Origin: a virus
DNA: 28,664 nucleotides
Strand: one strand, 5' to 3'
IMG/VR virus record: IMGVR_UViG_3300005095_000526
Coordinates: 1-28,664 of that record
Position numbers and translations under genes: made by a program. This document shows positions 8,246 through 15,321 of this stretch, piece by piece. The notes under the pieces were generated by a model. That model did no database searches. It had not been told where the DNA came from and worked only from the letters and a program-made list of their open reading frames with translations. The stretch's first letter is position 1, and the number at the start of each line of letters is the position of its first letter.

Positions 8246-8341
8246 GTGAATACCTTAATTGGAATTGTCTTGGCAATATTCGCTTCTGCATTTATAATTG
8301 GGTTAGTATTTGGAATCTTTATAGCAAAAGATGACACATGA
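8246..8341 (+). CDS. 31-residue single-span membrane peptide
   Basis: A short gene with GTG start at 8246, preceded by AAGGAG at good spacing. The product is MNTLIGIVLAIFASAFIIGL followed by VFGIFIAKDDT: one hydrophobic helix of about 24 residues with a short polar tail. It would insert in the cytoplasmic membrane. Its TGA stop (8339-8341) overlaps the ATG (8338) of the NYN-domain gene, so the two are translationally coupled. As first gene of the early rightward series it could be a small host-takeover, superinfection-exclusion or lysis-related peptide; nothing in the sequence selects among these. Confidence 0.65.
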   Translation: MNTLIGIVLAIFASAFIIGLVFGIFIAKDDT

Positions 8342-8877
8342 ATGCAAAAACACTAATACTTTATGACAGAGAAAATATAAAGGTTCCAAGAAGCAAATCA
8401 TGGTATGAGGTACCATTTATAAATATAGAAGTTTTATTCTCAAGAATAAAGGAGGAGTTCCCTTCTCTTGAATATAAATTCATAGTTTTTGCAAAAGACA
8501 AGAGCGAAACAGATCCAAAGTCACACGAAAAAATGGTATATGAAATGACAAGACTTGGAATAGACATAATTTTAAAAAAACCAAAGGAGAGTGAATCAAC
8601 AATCGACATTGATGGGAAAGAGATAAAGTACAAATATGAAGAATGCGATATGGATGGGAGTATTATTCATGAAATGCACAAGGGAGCTGAAGCATATGAC
8701 AGAATAATACTCATAAGCGGAGATGGTGATATGTATGAACCATTAAAATATATTATGGAAAAATTCGGAGCCGATGTGATAGTAATATCACACAAAGAAA
8801 GGCTCTCATCTAAATACTCAGATATAACAACAATAACTTTTTCCGACTTTATCGGTGAGCCGGACACAAAGGAATAA
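8338..8877 (+). CDS. NYN/LabA-like (PIN-fold) nuclease
   Basis: A 179-residue protein matching the NYN-domain layout, a PIN-like metal-dependent ribonuclease fold. The first acidic residue is in the opening strand (ILYDRENI, about residues 8-15, like the D-x-N start of the family). A second acidic site lies in ECDMDGSIIHEM (about 101-112). The hallmark ILISGDGDMYEPL comes near residues 123-135, followed by a final strand (ADVIVIS). Four acidic residues are therefore available for metal binding. It is coupled by an ATGA overlap to the preceding membrane peptide. RNA cleavage in the cytoplasm is the family expectation; the target, host or phage RNA, is unknown. Confidence 0.8.
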   Translation: MNAKTLILYDRENIKVPRSKSWYEVPFINIEVLFSRIKEEFPSLEYKFIVFAKDKSETDPKSHEKMVYEMTRLGIDIILKKPKESESTIDIDGKEIKYKYEECDMDGSIIHEMHKGAEAYDRIILISGDGDMYEPLKYIMEKFGADVIVISHKERLSSKYSDITTITFSDFIGEPDTKE

Positions 8878-8878
8878 G

Positions 8879-9277
8879 ATGACTATTACTCCAGAATTAT
8901 TAAAAAGAGAACTTGAAAGACTATCTCTGGTAGTAAAAGAAAAAGCAAAAGCAGACAGAGAAAAACTTGGAGCAAGAGGAAAACTACTTCGTGACCTTGC
9001 TGAAATAGGGTTTAGAAGATTCTCAAAAAACAAATTTGTATTCCATGTAAAAAACAATGATGAGTCAATTGTATCATTCATTGTTGAGATGAATGGAAAA
9101 ACTGCAAATGTGTACGAGGATCACTTTGTAGTAGTTGATGGAAAAGAGGTTCTGGCATCAACAACAGAAAAGCCATTTAGGAAGATAGGAGTCAGATATG
9201 GAAGAGTTCTCATGGAAATACACAAGAGAATTCTTGAATTAGAAGAAGAGTTCTTAAAGGATGTGTACCATGTCTAA
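8879..9277 (+). CDS. Unknown protein, 132 residues
   Basis: I choose the ATG at 8879, one base after the stop of the NYN gene, because AAAGGA precedes it at normal spacing. The N-terminal third is strongly basic and helical (KRELERLSLVVKEKAKADRE). The middle is beta-rich (FVFHVKNNDESIVSFIVEM, FVVVDGKEVL), and a charged helix ends it (ILELEEEFLKDVYHV). The family is not recognised. The 3' end overlaps the start of the RecE-like gene by eight bases, so the protein is probably made together with the recombination genes and may act with them. Confidence 0.7.
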   Translation: MTITPELLKRELERLSLVVKEKAKADREKLGARGKLLRDLAEIGFRRFSKNKFVFHVKNNDESIVSFIVEMNGKTANVYEDHFVVVDGKEVLASTTEKPFRKIGVRYGRVLMEIHKRILELEEEFLKDVYHV

Positions 9278-10199
9278 ATACAAAATAGAATCAGACATAA
9301 AGGAAATAGAGGACGCCGGAGTCGTGTTCGATGAATGGGTAGACATTGATGATGATCTATATCATTCCCTTCCTGGTATAAGCTCAACATCAATAAAATA
9401 CCTAATAAAAGAATGCCCACTAAAACTAAAAGCCAAGATGGAATCAAGTGAAAATGAATCATCTGAAAAATTTGTGCTGGGGAGGGCAATTCATAAGTTC
9501 ATTCTAGAAAATGACGATTTTGACAGTCATTTTGCAATTGCTCCTGTTGACGACAAGAGGAGCAGAGAATGGAAAATATTCATGAACAAAATGAAAGATG
9601 ACCCAAGAGAGATCATAAGAAAGTCTGACAAGGAAATGCTTGACGGAATCTTCTCTTCGCTCAGGAGACCAAAAGACGAAAACGGAACAAACACATATGA
9701 CGGCATCATCATAAACGACAACACACTGCGTGAAAAAGCTCTCTTTACCGTTGATAAAAAAAGAAATATTATCTTAAAAATAAAAGTAGATGTAAATTTA
9801 CTTGGAATGTTTCTTGACCTAAAAAGCACAAAGAACGCTAAACCATCGATCTTTATGAGAGATGCAGCAAATCTTGGGTATGCTATACAGGCAGCGTTTT
9901 ATCTATACGTAGCAAGGCTTTCCGGGAAAGATGCAAAATCATTCGGATTTATCGCAATAGAAAAAGAAAAACCATATCTACACTCTGTCGTGTTGATGAG
10001 CGATGAAGATATATCGCTTGCTCAAACAAAGGTTGAAAGAACGCTGGATGACCTGTCATTCTACATCAATAATGACATATGGCCTGGATACGAAGGCTTA
10101 AGAGAAGATAAAAAGTCCGAACCTCTATTTACTGTATGCCAACTACCATCGTGGTACAGATATTCACTTGAGGAAGAAAATGGCTTTGAAGGCCCATAA
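9270..10199 (+). CDS. RecE-like PD-(D/E)XK exonuclease
   Basis: A 309-residue phage exonuclease that would resect double-stranded DNA ends to give the single strands used by the annealase encoded next. The ATG at 9270 is preferred over 9261 because AAGGA lies eight bases upstream. Family features: substrate-handling N-terminus with SSTSIKYLIKECPLKLKAK, LGRAIHKFILE (the G-x-x-H site), the catalytic core KVDVNLLGMFLDLKST around residues 173-184 (Asp, then D-x-K), and AIQAAFYLYVARL near 205-217, the Q-x-x-x-Y motif of the RecB/RecE nuclease group. It overlaps the preceding 132-residue gene and is followed after 21 bases by recT, the standard phage pairing. Confidence 0.82.
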   Translation: MSKYKIESDIKEIEDAGVVFDEWVDIDDDLYHSLPGISSTSIKYLIKECPLKLKAKMESSENESSEKFVLGRAIHKFILENDDFDSHFAIAPVDDKRSREWKIFMNKMKDDPREIIRKSDKEMLDGIFSSLRRPKDENGTNTYDGIIINDNTLREKALFTVDKKRNIILKIKVDVNLLGMFLDLKSTKNAKPSIFMRDAANLGYAIQAAFYLYVARLSGKDAKSFGFIAIEKEKPYLHSVVLMSDEDISLAQTKVERTLDDLSFYINNDIWPGYEGLREDKKSEPLFTVCQLPSWYRYSLEEENGFEGP

Positions 10200-10220
10200 C
10201 AAAGAATCAGGAGTAACAAA

Positions 10221-11123
10221 ATGCCCGACATAACAAAACATGAACCCAAGTCAGTTGCAGAGAATGTGCTGACCCTTATCGCAGAAAAAAATAGCGATAT
10301 CGATAATGGAATATTGTTAAACAGAATAAACCAAATCATTGCAAAAACACCAAAGCTTGCGCAATTCCCAAGCAATGTTATTGCTGAGGCTATACTAAAA
10401 GCAATGATACCTGACCCAACACTCGCTTATCATGATGATATCTACTTTATACCATACGGAAATAAGATAGATGTAAGTTTCTCTCACAACTATCTACAGA
10501 AGCTTGCGTATAAAAATGGTGCTGTAAAAATAATCAATACATACCTAATATACGAGGGTGATATTGTAGAAATAACAGAAAATGGGTTAACATATAAAGT
10601 TCTACCATTCAAGCCTCAAGGAGAGTTTGTCGGTGTACTTGTGGACATCACATTAAAGAATGGTGAGAGAAAATATGGGACAGTAACAAGGGAGCATATC
10701 GAGCAGGCTAGAAAGGCATCAAAATCAGGAAATAATGGCCCTTGGAAAAACTGGTATTACGAAATGGCAAAAAAAGTTGCATTGAAAAATACCATGAAAG
10801 GGATAGATATATCTCCAGAGTTTAGCGATGCTGTTGCAATAGACAACGAAGATACAGATTTTGACAAAACCAATAATATAGAATCGTCAACATCTTCATC
10901 TTTAGAAGACGCAATGATTTCTTCCAGCAAAACAATAGCAACTGCTGAACAAAAAATAGAAGAACTTGGAATAGTTTTTGAAATTAGAGGAGATTGGGTT
11001 GCAATAAACATAGAGGCATCACCTGATGGGTCAGAAGAAAAACTAGAAAAGCTTGGTGCAAAAATAGTAAAAAAAGACAATAAGCCTGGATATGCATTCT
11101 TCAAAATAAGCGACATAAAATAG
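10221..11123 (+). CDS. recT: RecT-family single-strand annealing protein
   Basis: A 300-residue annealase that pairs complementary single strands during phage recombination and strand repair. The RecT core is clear: YIFIPYGNKIDV-like opening (YFIPYGNKIDVSFSHNYLQK), NGAVKIINTYLIYEGD (like YKxINVxxVYEGE), FVGVLVDITLKNGERKYG, TVTREHIEQARKASKS, and WYYEMAKKVALKNTMKG (like the FxxMAxKTxLKxLL helix). After the core, a Ser/Thr-rich linker leads to a small C-terminal domain (EELGIVFEIRGDWVAIN), perhaps for SSB or partner binding. AGGAG precedes the ATG. Placed right after the RecE-like gene. Confidence 0.88.
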   Translation: MPDITKHEPKSVAENVLTLIAEKNSDIDNGILLNRINQIIAKTPKLAQFPSNVIAEAILKAMIPDPTLAYHDDIYFIPYGNKIDVSFSHNYLQKLAYKNGAVKIINTYLIYEGDIVEITENGLTYKVLPFKPQGEFVGVLVDITLKNGERKYGTVTREHIEQARKASKSGNNGPWKNWYYEMAKKVALKNTMKGIDISPEFSDAVAIDNEDTDFDKTNNIESSTSSSLEDAMISSSKTIATAEQKIEELGIVFEIRGDWVAINIEASPDGSEEKLEKLGAKIVKKDNKPGYAFFKISDIK

Positions 11124-11132
11124 GAGTCACAT

Positions 11133-11300
11133 ATGAAGCTTGAAATAACTTTTGAGATATCAGAAAAAGAGCTTGCCGAAGCACTGCTTCCAAGCGGAGG
11201 AAAAATAAAATCAGTAGAAATACTGGAAACAACAAGACGCACCACAAGGACGAAATCTTCCCCTAAGACATCTTCCTCCAGGAAAAAGACGACGTCCTAG
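11133..11300 (+). CDS. Small basic-tailed protein, 55 residues
   Basis: A short gene with TAGGAG ahead of the ATG, nine bases after recT. The N-terminal half is amphipathic (MKLEITFEISEKELAEALLP). The C-terminal half is a low-complexity Ser/Thr/Lys/Arg tail (TTRRTTRTKSSPKTSSSRKK). The basic tail suggests nucleic-acid contact. The stop TAG at 11298-11300 lies inside an AGGAGG sequence, and a coherent reading frame continues in the +1 frame beyond it. The protein may therefore end here or continue by frameshifting. I do not recognise a family. Confidence 0.55.
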   Translation: MKLEITFEISEKELAEALLPSGGKIKSVEILETTRRTTRTKSSPKTSSSRKKTTS

Positions 11301-11315
11301 GAGGAAAAGCCCTCC
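11299..11315 (+). promoter_or_regulatory. Shine-Dalgarno-bearing hairpin between two small frames
   Basis: AGGAGG (11299-11304) is followed by AAAAGC and then CCTCC (11311-11315), so GGAGG can pair perfectly with CCTCC across a six-base loop. The stop codon of the 55-residue gene overlaps the AGGAGG. The hairpin could hide the ribosome binding site or assist recoding into the +1 frame. Confidence 0.45.
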
Positions 11316-11514
11316 AACGCTAGGAGAGTGGCTTCACAGCCTTGCAATACTTGAAAAAGAATGGAGAGAGGGCAAGCATGGAAGACATGTCGTCAAGAAG
11401 GCAAAAGAGCTAATAAGCAACAAGCCAATAACAATAACTGAGTGCCTATTGAGTCCAACAAAATATATGTTTAGGTTCAAGAATGGAAAAACAAGAACTA
11501 CCAATAGATATTGA
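11302..11514 (+). CDS. Small frame without ordinary start, about 66-71 residues
   Basis: This frame is open from 11218 to the TGA at 11512-11514 and contains no ATG, GTG or TTG before a late TTG/ATG near its end. Yet its translation looks like a real protein: GEWLHSLAILEKEWREGKHG, then ITITECLLSPTKYMFRFKNG. Options are a +1 frameshift from the 55-residue gene, whose frame it succeeds; a rare ACG start at 11317 with AGGAGG 12 bases upstream; or a sequencing indel splitting one gene of about 125 residues. Its end overlaps the start of the next gene (11483). Function unknown. Confidence 0.4.
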   Translation, partial: RKSPPTLGEWLHSLAILEKEWREGKHGRHVVKKAKELISNKPITITECLLSPTKYMFRFKNGKTRTTNRY

Positions 11515-11785
11515 AAAATTCAATGACTATATAGCATCAAAATTTCAATGGTTTGGAGTTACAATAAGTGATTTTTTTCCTGACAAGTTCAACGAACATG
11601 TTGACTATAGGAGGATAGATCACTTGATGTCTGATATTCGTATTGATGGAAACAAAATTGCCTTAATGCATCAAGACGATGACAGCTTCATAGAAAATCT
11701 AAAGGCATACATACCTACAATGAACTCAGTTATCAGGTTAAAGACTGATTACTACTTCGTATCAGAACCAACAAACTACGTATAG
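11483..11785 (+). CDS. Unknown protein, 100 residues
   Basis: A small acidic soluble protein starting MEKQELPIDIEKFNDYIASK. Aromatic residues are frequent (FQWFGV, DYYFV). There are no membrane helices and no recognisable motif. The start overlaps the preceding out-of-frame stretch and only a weak AGG lies upstream, suggesting coupling to it. It sits immediately before the replication initiator gene, 17 bases away, so a replication-related role is possible from position only. Confidence 0.6.
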   Translation: MEKQELPIDIEKFNDYIASKFQWFGVTISDFFPDKFNEHVDYRRIDHLMSDIRIDGNKIALMHQDDDSFIENLKAYIPTMNSVIRLKTDYYFVSEPTNYV

Positions 11786-11802
11786 AAAAGGAGGCCTACG
11801 GC

Positions 11803-13326
11803 ATGAAAGGCTATAGAGAATTGGACTATGTAATGGTAAAACCTGAACTAAGAAAGATAGTCACATCTCTACAAGATCTAATACTCGTCTCTAGAATATT
11901 GCAGTGGGCCTCCACTAAAAATCCTTTCTACAAGACAAATCTTGAGCTATCATATGAGACAGGGTTAACAAGAAAGGAAATATTAAGTTCAAAGAAACGA
12001 ATAGAAGATCTTGGTTTTCTTGAGATAACCGTAAAAGGTATGCCAAGAAAAACATACTACAAAGTTAATTGGAGGAAACTAGACGAGCTTCTATCAATGT
12101 CAAAAGAAATAAAAAACAAAGCAACATTAAACAACGGAAAATTAGAATGGAACATAAGTTCTGATCAAACAACCACAAAAACAAGAGGAATATGCATTAC
12201 TGACAGCCAAGTAGTCCCTGACCAGGGACCATTGGAATTGAAGCAATGTACTCCAATAGTACCCGACCAGGGACCACTGAAAGTCCCTGACGATGGACCA
12301 TTGGAGTATAGCTCGTGTATTCCAGTAGTCCCTGACGAGGGACCATTGGAAAATACTGTCCATACTCCAGTAGTCCCTGACCAGGGACCATTGGAGTATA
12401 CTGCTTATTCCTCAGTAGTCCCTGACGAGGGACTTTCAGTAGTCCCTGACGAGGGACTTTCAGTAGTCCCTGACGAGGGACTTTCAGTGGTACCTGGCCA
12501 GGGACCATTTATATACAAAGAGACTACAAAGAGACTACAAAGAGACTACAAAGAGACGGCGAAAATAAGCATACCTGATTCAACAAGCGAAGAAAAAGCC
12601 TCGAAGATTGAGGACGAGCCTCAATCTGGCGAGGCAATAAAAACAAACAAGTATCCAGCTCATTTTGAATTAGTATGGACAAGGTATAGACCGAAATATC
12701 ACAAACAGAAAGGCAACAAGAAAAAGGCATACGAAGCTTACCAGAACGCTATTCAGCTTTTTTCAGAAGACGAAATTGTTGATATACTCGACAAATACAT
12801 GGAAAGTACTATGTTTGAGCTTGGGCCAGCTCACTTATCAACATTCCTCAATGGAATATCTAAAGACTCAAAATATAGAGAGGAGTTTGTAGAAGGCGGC
12901 TTTGAAAAAAGACTTGATAGGGTTAAGGGAAGAGTTTCCTCCGGAACATCACAGGAAAAATATAGGAATAATATAGCAGTGCAAGGAGACCTTAATGCAA
13001 ATGACTTAATAGACAGAACAGCGTACATAAGTGTTTGGCTGAGCGTAAATCATGGGTTGAAGATGAGGGCTATTGAGGATGGAGATAGAAGTGAATGGCT
13101 ACCATATCTTGGACCAGAGTACGTTGCTATACCAATAAAGCACCCACTATCAAAGACAGATAAGGTAAAAGTGTTGTTCCATATAGATGAACTTAGGTCT
13201 AATGCATATACGCATTTGCATGGCCATGAATGGAATGATGAGCTAGAATCAAGATATCAAGAGTCTAATAAGGGGATAGAGTGGATAGATACGCTACAAT
13301 TGCCAAACAAGGAGGAGTATAAATGA
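11803..13326 (+). CDS. Replication initiator (lambda O-like layout) with internal iterons
   Basis: A 507-residue protein preceded by AAGGAGG. Residues about 10-100 form a winged helix-turn-helix (DLILVSRILQW, then TNLELSYETGLTRKEILSSK with the recognition helix, then GMPRKTYYKVNW as wing), as in the N-terminal DNA-binding domain of phage O-type initiators. Residues about 137-236 are a low-complexity linker built from VPD(Q/E)G repeats, encoded by nine DNA dyads (described separately). A C-terminal domain from about residue 285 (FELVWTRYRPKYHKQKGNKKKAYEAYQ, broken as FELVWTRYRPKYHK and GNKKKAYEAYQ) resembles the helical domain common in phage replication proteins. It would bind the iterons and recruit the helicase encoded two genes on. 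Its TGA overlaps the next ATG. Confidence 0.75.
   Translation: MKGYRELDYVMVKPELRKIVTSLQDLILVSRILQWASTKNPFYKTNLELSYETGLTRKEILSSKKRIEDLGFLEITVKGMPRKTYYKVNWRKLDELLSMSKEIKNKATLNNGKLEWNISSDQTTTKTRGICITDSQVVPDQGPLELKQCTPIVPDQGPLKVPDDGPLEYSSCIPVVPDEGPLENTVHTPVVPDQGPLEYTAYSSVVPDEGLSVVPDEGLSVVPDEGLSVVPGQGPFIYKETTKRLQRDYKETAKISIPDSTSEEKASKIEDEPQSGEAIKTNKYPAHFELVWTRYRPKYHKQKGNKKKAYEAYQNAIQLFSEDEIVDILDKYMESTMFELGPAHLSTFLNGISKDSKYREEFVEGGFEKRLDRVKGRVSSGTSQEKYRNNIAVQGDLNANDLIDRTAYISVWLSVNHGLKMRAIEDGDRSEWLPYLGPEYVAIPIKHPLSKTDKVKVLFHIDELRSNAYTHLHGHEWNDELESRYQESNKGIEWIDTLQLPNKEEYK
12214..12505. repeat. Array of nine 16-bp dyad iterons
   Basis: Nine copies of a 16-bp unit, consensus GTCCCTGAC(C/G)AGGGAC, start at 12214, 12259, 12283, 12328, 12373, 12418, 12442, 12466 and 12490. 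The C form has perfect 7-bp arms around two bases; the G form has 6-bp arms around four. Copies 2 (GTACCCGACCAGGGAC), 3 (GTCCCTGACGATGGAC) and 9 (GTACCTGGCCAGGGAC) carry changes. Start-to-start distances are 45, 24, 45, 45, 45, 24, 24, 24. The units encode VPD(Q/E)G repeats in the initiator protein. Confidence 0.92.
12515..12557. repeat. 11-bp direct repeats next to the iterons
   Basis: The unit ACAAAGAGACT occurs three times in a row (12515, 12526, 12537), followed by ten bases of a fourth copy. The tract starts ten bases after the last iteron. One strand is nearly free of pyrimidine runs. Unlike the iterons, the 11-bp period is not a multiple of three, so the encoded residues are not a simple peptide repeat; the DNA seems to be what is conserved. 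Confidence 0.85.
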
Positions 13327-13862
13327 CCCACATAGAGCTATTGTCCGCACTAATGAAGAAGCTTCCAAGGCTAAACAGAGAGGAGGGAGAGGTCCTAAAA
13401 AACATAGTTTCTGAAATAGCAAAAAAGGACAACTCTCTATTTGAGTTCTACGAAGAAGTAACCACCGAGAAGGATATACTCAGCCTTCCGGTGATAAAAA
13501 GAATAGCAGAGAAATATTCTGTTCCAGAGCTATACAAAGACCATATCCGTGAAAGATTTTTAGAATTCAAGCAAAATATAATGATGGTCTGCGATACAAA
13601 CAAAAATCTTGTTTCTAAAGGAAGGAGTCCTGGGCTAGATCCAGACAAATGGATGAAGGGCGGAGTTTCATTATTCTCATCAACAGAAAAAAAGACTATA
13701 GAGACTGCTGGCGGACTTGAAATGATATGCAGGAGTATACATAACGTCGGATACTTCGACTACTTATTTAAGCTATACAAGAAGTCAGCAACGGAAGTCT
13801 CTAAAATAAAATACTCTCTACTTATGTCCGGAAAAAAATCTGAGATAGAGTATAAAAGATGA
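13323..13862 (+). CDS. Unknown protein, possible helicase loader
   Basis: A 179-residue, mostly helical, charged protein without a P-loop or zinc cluster. It starts MTHIELLSALMKKLPRLNRE, and a Gly/Pro-containing loop in the middle (SKGRSPGLDPDKWMKGG) separates two helical parts. GGAGG lies just upstream, its ATG overlaps the initiator's stop, and its own TGA overlaps the dnaB start, both as ATGA. The order initiator, this gene, DnaB matches the slot that a helicase loader (lambda P, or DnaI-like proteins) takes in other phages. No sequence similarity to those is apparent, so the role is inferred from position. Confidence 0.7.
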   Translation: MTHIELLSALMKKLPRLNREEGEVLKNIVSEIAKKDNSLFEFYEEVTTEKDILSLPVIKRIAEKYSVPELYKDHIRERFLEFKQNIMMVCDTNKNLVSKGRSPGLDPDKWMKGGVSLFSSTEKKTIETAGGLEMICRSIHNVGYFDYLFKLYKKSATEVSKIKYSLLMSGKKSEIEYKR

Positions 13863-15307
13863 GCGAAGAAAATAATCTTTACTCGCCAAGTGTGGAATCT
13901 GCCATACTCAGTAGCGCAATGTTTGATGAGGATAGTGCGAATAAAATCGTTATGCTTTTGTCAGAAGAGGATTTTTTTATTCCAGCGCATCGTGAAATAT
14001 ATAAAATAATCAAATCCTTGATAAAAGAAGGCCTCCCTGTAGATGAGTCTTTTATTTCTCCAAGACTTTCAAAGGTAATAAAAAATCATGAAGTAATACT
14101 TGTTGATGTTATGGCATCAAGTCCAATAACAGCAATAGACCCTTATGTAAAATTACTAAAAGAGTACACGCAAAAAAGAAAACTTCATGATTTATCAATG
14201 AAAATAAGAAAGTCTATAGAGTCAGGAAGCACTATAATAGACTCAATAGTCGATGTGGAAAAGGCAATTGAAGATATACAGATGTCAATAGGCATCGATG
14301 ATGATACAAGAAGTATTGGTGACATCATAGATGAGATTGAAAGGGATATGGAGAAAGCTCAGTCTGGAGAAAAATTGCCATATTATGAGACTGGGTATTA
14401 TAATTTCGATACGTATGCAGGAGGTTTTGTTGAAAATGGATTAAATGTTGTTGCAGCAAGACCATCTATGGGTAAATCAAGTTTCCTTAGTGGCCCAATA
14501 GTGTCAACACTAGAAAAAGGAAATGCTGCAGTCCTATACTCTATGGAGGTTGTAGACAAAAACGCATTACTGAGACTGATATCATTTAAATCACAAGAGC
14601 CCTTGTCTAATCTGAAGAGGGGAATGCTTAGTGATTATGAGAGATATAAAAGATCAAAAGATTTTTTTCTAGCGTCAGATGGTCTTCTTGATATTGTAGA
14701 CAGATCCGGGATGACCAAGGAAGACCTTGAGATAGATATTAAAAAAAGATTAATGAGCAACAATAATATAAAGCTTATTCTTGTAGACCATCTTCTTCAA
14801 ATGCATATTGACCCAAAGAAACACGGTCCAACAGAACTTGGGGATATAACAAAGATGCTTAAGAGAATAGCTCAGAATTTCAAGGTTACAGTAGTATTGC
14901 TTTCTCAGCTAAATAGAGATGTTGAGAGAAGAGAAAACAAGAGACCAATGATGGCTGACTTGCAAGGTTCTGGATCCATTGAGCAAGATGCTGACATGAT
15001 TGTATTTCTGTATCGACCAGAGTACTACAAAGAAAAAGAGTGGAATTCAGACGAAAGTGGAGAATACATAAGGCCGGAAGTGGAAGATGCAGAAGTTATA
15101 ATAGGAAAGAATAGAGACGGTCCAACTGGATCTGTTGAGTTGAAATTTAAATCTAAAACAGCTTCATTCCTAAACTCATCTTCACCAACAGAAGAAGTAT
15201 ATTACATTGATGATGATTATGAAAAACAAGGATATAAAGGTTCTACTAAGGTTTCAGATGATACTATTACATCTGAAGAAGGCAATATAGATATGCCTTT
15301 AATTTAA
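13859..15307 (+). CDS. dnaB: Replicative DNA helicase, DnaB family
   Basis: A 482-residue hexameric helicase that unwinds DNA at the fork. The N-terminal helical domain is present (SVESAILSSAMF, FIPAHREIYKIIKSL). The RecA-like C-terminal domain has Walker A AARPSMGKSS near residue 200, a Walker B strand IKLILVDHLLQM near residue 304, LLSQLNRDVERR, and the DnaB signature LQGSGSIEQDADMIVFLYRP. The lysine of the P-loop and the catalytic acidic residues are kept. Length is normal for the family. It overlaps the putative loader gene by four bases. No separate DnaG-type primase is seen in the window. Confidence 0.95.
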   Translation: MSEENNLYSPSVESAILSSAMFDEDSANKIVMLLSEEDFFIPAHREIYKIIKSLIKEGLPVDESFISPRLSKVIKNHEVILVDVMASSPITAIDPYVKLLKEYTQKRKLHDLSMKIRKSIESGSTIIDSIVDVEKAIEDIQMSIGIDDDTRSIGDIIDEIERDMEKAQSGEKLPYYETGYYNFDTYAGGFVENGLNVVAARPSMGKSSFLSGPIVSTLEKGNAAVLYSMEVVDKNALLRLISFKSQEPLSNLKRGMLSDYERYKRSKDFFLASDGLLDIVDRSGMTKEDLEIDIKKRLMSNNNIKLILVDHLLQMHIDPKKHGPTELGDITKMLKRIAQNFKVTVVLLSQLNRDVERRENKRPMMADLQGSGSIEQDADMIVFLYRPEYYKEKEWNSDESGEYIRPEVEDAEVIIGKNRDGPTGSVELKFKSKTASFLNSSSPTEEVYYIDDDYEKQGYKGSTKVSDDTITSEEGNIDMPLI

Positions 15308-15321
15308 AAATAGGAGAGAGT

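Larger units (their letters stand above)
12214..12557. other. Putative replication origin inside the initiator gene
   Basis: The iteron array plus the 11-bp direct repeats that follow it make a plausible origin. In lambda, the origin lies inside gene O: dyad iterons are bound by O and an adjacent AT-rich stretch is unwound before DnaB loading. The same order is seen here: iterons, then a short AT-rich and purine-rich repeat tract, all within an initiator gene followed by helicase genes. Function is inferred from layout. Confidence 0.65.

Noticed and set aside
12214-12505. CRISPR-like array of short repeats
   Set aside because: Units are 16-bp dyads with coding-periodic spacing of 24 or 45 bp, and several intervals repeat the same filler; no unique spacers and no cas genes.
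12142-12508. Open leftward frames with repeated VPRQG-type peptides
   Set aside because: They arise because the iterons are nearly palindromic and mirror the rightward coding repeat; they have no Shine-Dalgarno and lie antisense to the initiator.
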